Notes under the pieces: model-generated
The model's database searches: none
Seen by the model: the letters and a program-made list of their open reading frames with translations, nothing else
What the model was told of the DNA's origin: nothing
In this document: positions 1 through 3,365 of the stretch, one piece after another
Position numbering within the stretch: the stretch's first letter is position 1
How the letters are laid out: every line of letters begins with the position of its first letter
Made by a program: the position numbers and the translations under genes
DNA from: Thermoplasmatota archaeon
GTDB taxonomy: Archaea; Thermoplasmatota; E2; DHVEG-1
Assembly: GCA_018334795.1 (NCBI GenBank)
Contig: JAGXLH010000113.1
Location: forward strand, 1-5,103
DNA length: 5,103 nucleotides
Direction of reading: 5' to 3'

Positions 1-19
1 CCTTGTTTTTACCTGATAA

Positions 20-55
20 AAATGAAAAAAAATGAAATCCTAAAAAAATTAGGAT
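20..55 (-). terminator. Hairpin plus T-tract terminator after L31e
   Basis: A perfect 7-bp inverted repeat (ATCCTAA / TTAGGAT, arms 49-55 and 37-43, 5-base loop) begins at the L31e stop codon. On the minus strand it is followed by T-rich sequence including a run of eight T at about 33-26 and five more just after. Archaeal RNA polymerase terminates mainly at T-runs, so the T-tracts are the stronger part of the signal and the short stem is supporting. This marks the probable end of the ribosomal protein transcript. Confidence 0.65.
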
Positions 56-642
56 CACTCAGTTTTCTTCTTTTCTTCTTCAGATTCAGTCGTGGTTTCA
101 GAAGATGCTTTTGATTCTTTCGGTTCAGGTTCAGCGGGTTCTTCTTCCTCGGTGGTTTCTTCTGTTTCCTCTTCGCCTTCTTCTGATTCGTCCTCAGCTG
201 ATTCCTTTTCCTGTTTCTTCTTTTTTAATTTCACATCACCATCAGCAGTAGGCACCACTTCGTAATCATCAGTTCCTGCTTCATCCATTTCTTCTTCAGG
301 TTCAACTTCTTCCTTTCGAAGAATCGGTTGTTTCTTATCTCGTTCTTCTTGAAGCAGTTCACGACGTGATTTTTCAAATTCGAGTTCCGGAAGATACACT
401 TCAACAACACCATCTTCAAAACGGACGGCTTTCACCCGGATTTTACCGGGCATTTTATATTTTCCTTTACTCCAAATTGCATTGTTTAAGGATTCATCAA
501 TCCAAATATCACTTTCATCAACTTTCATATGATGATTAATGTATTGTTTCACTCGTTTGACCGCAGTAGGAGCCGCCTTGGAACCCGGGAAGTACTTCTT
601 CTTTAATGGGATAACATATATTCTTTCAGTTTCTTCAGTCAT
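55..642 (-). CDS. rpl31e: Large-subunit ribosomal protein L31e (eL31) with long acidic C-terminal extension
   Basis: Residues about 5-86 are a normal archaeal/eukaryotic L31e domain: an N-terminal ERIYVIPLKK segment, the helix with AAPTAVKRVKQYINHHMKV, then WIDESLNNAIWSKGKYKMPG and a closing strand VVEVYLPE. L31e binds 23S rRNA at the rim of the nascent-peptide exit. Archaeal L31e proteins are usually about 80-100 residues; this one has 195. Residues about 87-110 look like a charged helix, and 111-195 are low-complexity, about 38% Glu (32 of 85) with Lys-rich patches at 138-146 and 191-193, so probably disordered. The start ATG lies 5 bases after the L39e stop, which implies translational coupling; no strong Shine-Dalgarno is evident. 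The L31e identity is secure; the role of the tail is unknown. Confidence 0.95.
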   Translation of the reverse strand: MTEETERIYVIPLKKKYFPGSKAAPTAVKRVKQYINHHMKVDESDIWIDESLNNAIWSKGKYKMPGKIRVKAVRFEDGVVEVYLPELEFEKSRRELLQEERDKKQPILRKEEVEPEEEMDEAGTDDYEVVPTADGDVKLKKKKQEKESAEDESEEGEEETEETTEEEEPAEPEPKESKASSETTTESEEEKKKTE

Positions 643-647
643 AGTAA

Positions 648-806
648 TCAGGATCTTTTAAGCTTGTTTCTACGCCAATGACGTGTTTTTGGATGTCTGG
701 TAAAACGTCGGTTAGTTCGAATCATGATCCAGGCTGGAACACGACGATTGCTTTTAGTAGCTTTATTCAAACGATTTTTCTTACCTAATGATTTATGCGT
801 TGACAT
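648..806 (-). CDS. rpl39e: Large-subunit ribosomal protein L39e (eL39)
   Basis: This gene encodes a 52-residue, very basic protein beginning MSTHKSLGKKNRLNKA, with NRRVPAWIMIRTNRR and a C-terminal HPKTRHWRRNKLK. These are the hallmark motifs of L39e, which lines the peptide exit tunnel of archaeal and eukaryotic ribosomes. Archaeal L39e is normally about 50-52 residues, so the gene is complete. An in-frame ATG two codons upstream (812-810) overlaps the preceding stop as TAATG. I chose the ATG at 806 because it matches the family N-terminus and sits 7 bases after the AAGGT Shine-Dalgarno-like sequence, while the upstream ATG is too close to it. It lies between the PDCD5 homologue and L31e in the same transcript. 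Confidence 0.95.
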   Translation of the reverse strand: MSTHKSLGKKNRLNKATKSNRRVPAWIMIRTNRRFTRHPKTRHWRRNKLKRS

Positions 807-811
807 CGGCA

Positions 812-1153
812 TTACCTTCTTCTAATGTTAATATCTCGTTTTTTGGGCATTATCTTTCGAAGTAATTCACGTAATTGCGCATCTGTTATCTTTTGTTGTA
901 AACGCCCACTTTGCGCAAGCATGATCAATTGTTGTTCAATTTGCTCTCCTACTTGAGGACGAGCAAGTTTAATGTTAGACAAACGCTGTTTTGCATCTGT
1001 TGTTAGGATACTGCGAAGAATCGCTTTCTTTTGTTCTTCATATTGTTCTTTTTGTGCTTCCTGGTGTTTCTCTGATTCTTCACTGTCAATTTGTTGTTGT
1101 AATTCTTGTTGTCTTTTCTTTCGTAATTCTTCAAGTTCGTCATCCATACTCAA
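812..1153 (-). CDS. PDCD5-family DNA-binding protein
   Basis: The protein has 113 residues. It has an N-terminal charged helix (DDELEELRKKRQQELQQQ, residues 4-21), a Gln/Glu-rich helix (about 22-44), then the conserved three-helix core: AILRSILTTDAKQRLSNIKL (44-63), RPQVGEQIEQQLIMLAQSGR (65-84) and KITDAQLRELLRKI (88-101), ending in the basic KKRDINIRRR. This is the architecture of the archaeal/eukaryotic PDCD5 (TFAR19) family; archaeal members are small DNA-binding proteins of poorly defined role. The conserved place between S19e and L39e supports the call. The start is unsettled: TTG at 1153 lies 6 bases after GAAGGG, whereas the in-frame ATG at 1147 lies 12 bases away and would give MDDELEEL, a common family start. 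Confidence 0.93.
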   Translation of the reverse strand: MSMDDELEELRKKRQQELQQQIDSEESEKHQEAQKEQYEEQKKAILRSILTTDAKQRLSNIKLARPQVGEQIEQQLIMLAQSGRLQQKITDAQLRELLRKIMPKKRDINIRRR

Positions 1154-1159
1154 TTCATT

Positions 1160-1165
1160 CCCTTC
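1160..1165 (-). promoter_or_regulatory. Shine-Dalgarno for the PDCD5 homologue
   Basis: GAAGGG lies just after the S19e stop, 6 bases before a TTG codon (1153) and 12 before the in-frame ATG (1147). The spacing favours TTG initiation. An out-of-frame ATG at 1158 ends at once (ATG AAT TGA), so it is not the start. Confidence 0.55.
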
Positions 1166-1166
1166 T

Positions 1167-1619
1167 TTAATATTTTTCTAAACCGGGATACTGAGCTTTG
1201 GTTTGCTTCAGAACATCACTAGCAGCATTATCCAAGAATTGACGGCCTTGAGGTGTAATACTTCGACCTTTTCCTTTAATTTTTTTAATGTACCCTGCAG
1301 ATTCAAGTTGCTGAATGGCACGACGGGTAATCGATCCACTACCAGTTCGAGCTTTAGATGGTTTAGATCCAAGATTACGCCGGCCACCATAGGCTACACG
1401 TAATTTTTGGGTTCCAATAGTGGTTTCCATGCAAATCTTTCGAAGAATGGAAGCGCAGCGGACATACCACCAGTTATCTGGTTCTGGTTCATTTTCCCGG
1501 GCTACACTAGTTTTTGAATATAGGTTTGATTCAGGTAATGAAATCGCATCAAGTTTTTCTAATCTTTTGGCGACTTCATTAAGGAATTCTTTAGTAGGAA
1601 CATCGTATAACATTGTCAT
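1167..1619 (-). CDS. rps19e: Small-subunit ribosomal protein S19e (eS19)
   Basis: This 150-residue protein has the usual archaeal S19e length. The N-terminus TMLYDVPTKEFLNEVAKRL is the typical 'YDVP' start of the family. The core follows: WWYVRCASILRKIC (50-63), the GTQKLRVAYGGRRNLG loop (69-84), GSGSITRRAIQQLESAGYIKK (93-113) and the winged-helix end GRSITPQGRQFLDNAA (118-133). S19e belongs to the head of the 30S subunit; its eukaryotic homologue is needed for late 18S rRNA maturation. The start at 1619 fits the family N-terminus; a GGAG lies 11 bases upstream (1634-1631), slightly far. The PDCD5 gene follows within 13-19 bases, so the two are cotranscribed. Residues about 31-49 (KTSVARENEPEPDN and neighbours) form a slightly long linker before the WWYVR motif. 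Confidence 0.95.
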   Translation of the reverse strand: MTMLYDVPTKEFLNEVAKRLEKLDAISLPESNLYSKTSVARENEPEPDNWWYVRCASILRKICMETTIGTQKLRVAYGGRRNLGSKPSKARTGSGSITRRAIQQLESAGYIKKIKGKGRSITPQGRQFLDNAASDVLKQTKAQYPGLEKY

Positions 1620-1681
1620 ATGTTTTCATACTCCATGAATAATATATATGTGTGAAGTAGGTATCGGTAATAAACATTCAT

Positions 1682-1689
1682 TATTTAAG
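1682..1689 (-). promoter_or_regulatory. Candidate TATA box for the S19e-L31e genes
   Basis: CTTAAATA matches the archaeal box A consensus TTTAAATA at 7 of 8 positions. It lies in the 81-bp gap between the rnp4 stop and the S19e start. Initiation about 25 bases downstream would give a leader of about 40 bases that includes the GGAG at 1634-1631. No T-run lies between rnp4 and this box, so readthrough from rnp4 is also possible and this may be an internal booster promoter. Confidence 0.45.
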
Positions 1690-1700
1690 TATAGCGGCTG

Positions 1701-2018
1701 TTATTTCCGTGGTTTATAAGGGTAACGGGAGTGTTTTTGACAATGAAAACAGGTAATTGTTTTCATTCCATTATCAATGCGAGTTCGGCAGGTTATTGGT
1801 GGATATAAATAATGATGGCAATGTTTACAGAGTAGGTGTTTATAATGTTTTGGGAGAGATTGGGTGGTTTTCATGGCGATTCTTCGGGCAATACGAGTTG
1901 CATTATTGGCATAATCAATGTTTCCTTGTTTTGCTTGGTGTTTAGCAACGGTGAATAACCGGTTTATTCTTTTTTCACCGATTTGTTGTTGTACTTTTTT
2001 TTTAACACGACGAGCCAT
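1701..2018 (-). CDS. rnp4: RNase P protein component 4 (Rpp21/Rpr2 family)
   Basis: This 105-residue basic protein belongs to the Rpp21/Rpr2/Snm1 family, a protein subunit of archaeal RNase P, which removes 5' leaders from pre-tRNAs. Visible family features are the N-terminal helices with INRLFTVAK (18-26) and YANNATRIARRIAMK (36-50), then a zinc ribbon: C64-x2-C67 in LLCKHCHHYLYP, and C90-x2-C93 in ITCFHCQKHSRYPYK. C77 is an additional cysteine not in either pair. The ending RYPYKPRK matches the family's typical RRYPYK-like end. The position just ahead of S19e is a recurrent archaeal gene order. The ATG at 2018 lies only about 10 bases after the predicted transcription start, so the message is short-leadered or nearly leaderless; no strong Shine-Dalgarno is seen. 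Confidence 0.92.
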   Translation of the reverse strand: MARRVKKKVQQQIGEKRINRLFTVAKHQAKQGNIDYANNATRIARRIAMKTTQSLPKHYKHLLCKHCHHYLYPPITCRTRIDNGMKTITCFHCQKHSRYPYKPRK

Positions 2019-2050
2019 ACTCTGATCATTTATGCTTAAATGCTAGATAG

Positions 2051-2058
2051 CATATAAA
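2051..2058 (-). promoter_or_regulatory. TATA box of rnp4
   Basis: TTTATATG, within TATTTATATGC, lies 33-40 bases upstream of the rnp4 ATG. Initiation about 24-27 bases downstream would fall near 2028. It comes 13 bases after the pyrimidine-rich terminator of the upstream gene, which is a clean terminator-to-promoter junction. Confidence 0.6.
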
Positions 2059-2071
2059 TACAGCGGAGAAC

Positions 2072-2097
2072 AAAAAAAAGAAAAGAGAGGGAAAAAA
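2072..2097 (-). terminator. T-rich terminator after the exported heptad-repeat protein
   Basis: On the minus strand this is a nearly pure pyrimidine stretch: six T, then CCCTCTC, TTTTC and a final run of eight T (2079-2072). It starts 25 bases after the stop codon at 2122. T-runs of this kind are the standard archaeal intrinsic terminator. It separates the small exported-protein gene from the rnp4 promoter, so the former is probably monocistronic. Confidence 0.65.
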
Positions 2098-2121
2098 TCA
2101 GTCGTATTAATTCTAGATTGT

Positions 2122-2484
2122 TTAGATTGCCATTCCATCTGGATTCAGGATATCATTGATCAAATCAATAAACTCCTGGATCATTTCAAACAAGGTAGAA
2201 ATGCCATTAATCAATGCTCTAATTAGCTGAATGATACTTGTTACAAGGTTTACTACTTCAATGATTTTCATAATAAGATTGAAGAGTGCGACGAGAATTT
2301 GCCAGATCAGTTGAAAGATACCTTTAGAAAGTACATCAGTTGATTGAATTTGTTCTTCTTTTTCTTCGATTTTGTCAATGACATCCATGACTGGTTTACT
2401 ATGCGTTGTTGGAACTGCAGTTGCAGTTGAAATCATGAGTAATGAAACAAAAACAGCTCCTATGAACAATACCCCTTTTTGCAT
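2122..2484 (-). CDS. Small exported protein with long heptad-patterned hydrophobic helix, unknown function
   Basis: I do not recognise this 120-residue protein. Residues 1-23 look like a cleavable signal peptide: MQKG, a hydrophobic core VLFIGAVFVSLLMI, then STATA before VPTTHS. Residues 24-50 are charged (KIEEKEEQIQ at 38-47). Residues about 55-113 form an almost uninterrupted, very Ile/Leu-rich helix. From N69 it can be written in heptads (NLIMKII, EVVNLVT, SIIQLIR, ALINGIS, TLFEMIQ, EFIDLIN) with hydrophobic residues at positions 2, 3, 6 and mostly 5, and polar or small ones at 1 and 4. Residues 55-72 have no charge and could span a membrane. No cysteine is present. A perfect TATA box lies upstream and a T-rich terminator downstream, so it is probably its own transcription unit. 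The ATG at 2484 lacks a clear Shine-Dalgarno. It may be a secreted, membrane-associated or self-assembling helical protein; function is not inferred. Confidence 0.75.
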   Translation of the reverse strand: MQKGVLFIGAVFVSLLMISTATAVPTTHSKPVMDVIDKIEEKEEQIQSTDVLSKGIFQLIWQILVALFNLIMKIIEVVNLVTSIIQLIRALINGISTLFEMIQEFIDLINDILNPDGMAI

Positions 2485-2519
2485 AAGATTTAACCCAAAA
2501 AATATTATGGATTAATCAG

Positions 2520-2527
2520 TATTTAAA
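2520..2527 (-). promoter_or_regulatory. Consensus TATA box for the exported heptad-repeat protein
   Basis: TTTAAATA is an exact match to the archaeal box A consensus, 36-43 bases upstream of the ATG at 2484. A start site about 25 bases downstream would leave a leader of roughly 10-15 bases, in line with the missing Shine-Dalgarno. Confidence 0.65.
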
Positions 2528-2557
2528 TATTATCTTTATTTGATGAGGCATCTATGG

Positions 2558-2592
2558 GGTTTAAATATTTCAAAACGGGAAATCTTTAAACC
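2558..2592. repeat. 13-bp-arm inverted repeat between the zinc-ribbon gene and the exported-protein gene
   Basis: The arms GGTTTAAATATTT (2558-2570) and AAATCTTTAAACC (2580-2592) are complementary at 12 of 13 positions, around a 9-base spacer CAAAACGGG. The dyad lies 31 bases upstream of the TATA box of the exported-protein gene and 57 bases after the stop of the zinc-ribbon gene. It could be a regulator-binding operator or a 3'-end hairpin of the zinc-ribbon message, which has no T-run terminator. The left arm also contains TTTAAATA on the plus strand, but no plus-strand gene follows. Confidence 0.6.
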
Positions 2593-2649
2593 TTTATTAT
2601 GTAATAGAAGATATGTCCTTTGTTTTATATTGTGGTAATTAATTTGATG

Positions 2650-3069
2650 TTACATTCGCAGATACCAAGTTAATGCTTTTTCAAACATTTGATCCCATGT
2701 GGTGAAACATGTGTGTTTTTGAACATAAAGATTTATTTTTCTCTCCGGTACATCAATTATATTTTCTTCACTTATTCTATCTGTAGATTCCTTAAGAAAT
2801 GAACATTGTTTGATAAATGCTGAAAAACTCTCAAACTCAGTGTACTTTTTCATAAATTGATTTGAAAAAAGATTGTTTAACAGCATACTTTTCTCTTGAT
2901 TCTCGATATCCATTGATTTCTGCCTATTTTGTTCTATCGTTTCTGCATCAACTGATGTTCCACAAGATGAACACACATAAATTGGATTTACTGCACCCTC
3001 TAAGGTATACATTGGGCAGTTGCATTCAGGACAGCGAATTTCTTTTTTTCTTTTTTGTTCCACAAACAT
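2650..3069 (-). CDS. Zinc-ribbon protein with duplicated C-terminal T-x-F motif, unknown function
   Basis: The protein has 139 residues. The N-terminal zinc ribbon has C13-x2-C16 (RCPEC) and C33-x2-C36 (VCSSCG) 16 residues apart, plus C18; a basic EQKRKKE segment precedes it. Such ribbons occur in many archaeal proteins that bind nucleic acid or RNA polymerase, and in TFIIB-type factors, but no TFIIB cyclin repeats are present. After a charged linker (40-60), the C-terminal half holds two similar stretches, FMKKYTEFESFSAFIKQ (72-88) and YVQKHTCFTTWDQMFEK (115-131), sharing the pattern hydrophobic pair, K, T-x-F-x-[ST]-[FW], hydrophobic pair. No signal peptide or membrane segment is seen, so it is probably cytoplasmic. 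GAAGGT lies 8 bases before the ATG at 3069. A regulatory or protein-binding role is possible but inferred. Confidence 0.75.
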   Translation of the reverse strand: MFVEQKRKKEIRCPECNCPMYTLEGAVNPIYVCSSCGTSVDAETIEQNRQKSMDIENQEKSMLLNNLFSNQFMKKYTEFESFSAFIKQCSFLKESTDRISEENIIDVPERKINLYVQKHTCFTTWDQMFEKALTWYLRM

Positions 3070-3077
3070 ATCATTCT

Positions 3078-3083
3078 ACCTTC
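3078..3083 (-). promoter_or_regulatory. Shine-Dalgarno of the zinc-ribbon gene
   Basis: GAAGGT lies 8 bases before the ATG at 3069 and supports that start. A nearer ATG at 3074 is out of frame and too close to this site. Confidence 0.6.
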
Positions 3084-3118
3084 ACATTCTTAGTCTAAAA
3101 TATCTTTTGAGACTACTC

Positions 3119-3126
3119 TTATAAAA
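3119..3126 (-). promoter_or_regulatory. Candidate TATA box of the zinc-ribbon gene
   Basis: TTTTATAA, within CGTTTTATAAGAG, lies 50-57 bases upstream of the ATG at 3069. Initiation about 25 bases downstream gives a leader of about 25-30 bases that contains the GAAGGT site. Two dyads lie directly upstream of it. Confidence 0.5.
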
Positions 3127-3136
3127 CGATGTATTG

Positions 3137-3162
3137 GTAAAATTTCATTTTAGAAAATTTAC
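3137..3162. repeat. Imperfect 10-bp-arm inverted repeat upstream of the zinc-ribbon promoter
   Basis: GTAAAATTTC (3137-3146) and GAAAATTTAC (3153-3162) are complementary at 9 of 10 positions around a 6-base spacer. The dyad ends 11 bases upstream of the candidate TATA box, where an archaeal activator would bind. In DNA this AT-rich, chance dyads are common, so the assignment is tentative. Confidence 0.35.
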
Positions 3163-3163
3163 A

Positions 3164-3182
3164 TATTAGTTCTAATACTAAT
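3164..3182. repeat. Overlapping short dyads upstream of the zinc-ribbon gene
   Basis: TATTAG-TT-CTAATA (3164-3177) and ATTAGT-TCTAAT-ACTAAT (3165-3182) are two perfect 6-bp-arm dyads sharing one sequence, so two alternative foldings or binding registers exist. They lie next to the dyad at 3137-3162. Confidence 0.35.
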
Positions 3183-3351
3183 TTTGTGACAATATACTTA
3201 TTTACCATTATTCAAAAAGATAAAAATCGAAAATGTGAGAGTATAATTAATTAGAAAATTTGAAAAAAGGTTCAATTTAAATCGTTATAACCATTTTTTT
3301 TCAATTACAAAAATATTTTGCCAAGTGCCTTAATCTAAGATCACGCCCTTA

Positions 3352-3365
3352 CTTTTAGCTAAAAG
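3352..3365. repeat. 14-bp perfect palindrome over the PKD gene stop codon
   Basis: CTTTTAGCTAAAAG is self-complementary without a spacer and includes the TAA stop (3357-3355). With no loop it would make a poor RNA hairpin, so it is either a protein site or chance. Confidence 0.3.

Larger units (their letters stand above)
3070..3354. other. AT-rich intergenic region without a gene
   Basis: This 285-bp gap has no supportable coding sequence, tRNA or other RNA gene on either strand. Its low-coordinate half holds the Shine-Dalgarno, TATA box and dyads of the zinc-ribbon gene. Its high-coordinate half follows the PKD gene and has only weak minus-strand T-runs (five T at 3313-3309, six T at 3268-3263), which may end that transcript. 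Confidence 0.6.

Noticed and set aside
231..419. Alternative minus-strand frame inside L31e, possible frameshifted fusion
   Set aside because: The L31e frame continues without interruption through the acidic tail; the alternative frame is low-complexity with no start signal.
810..812. L39e start at the ATG overlapping the PDCD5 stop (TAATG)
   Set aside because: It would add Met-Pro before the family-typical N-terminus and lies directly against the Shine-Dalgarno-like AAGGT, so the ATG at 806 is preferred.
972..1181. Plus-strand reading frame rich in Ser, Cys and Phe opposite the PDCD5 gene
   Set aside because: It is the antisense reflection of Gln/Glu/Lys-rich codons of the PDCD5 coiled-coil region; no Shine-Dalgarno and no recognisable motif.
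1757..1945. Plus-strand frame opposite rnp4
   Set aside because: It is antisense to the conserved Rpp21 zinc-ribbon coding sequence and has no supporting signals.
2560..2567. Plus-strand TTTAAATA as a divergent promoter
   Set aside because: It is part of an inverted repeat arm and no plus-strand gene or RNA structure follows before the antisense zinc-ribbon gene.
2650..3069. Zinc-ribbon protein as transcription factor B
   Set aside because: TFB is about 300 residues with two cyclin repeats; this protein has 139 residues and only the ribbon is comparable.
3070..3354. Possible small RNA, tRNA or CRISPR leader in the gap
   Set aside because: No cloverleaf, no conserved box motifs and no regularly spaced repeats were found; composition is simply AT-rich with short chance-level dyads.
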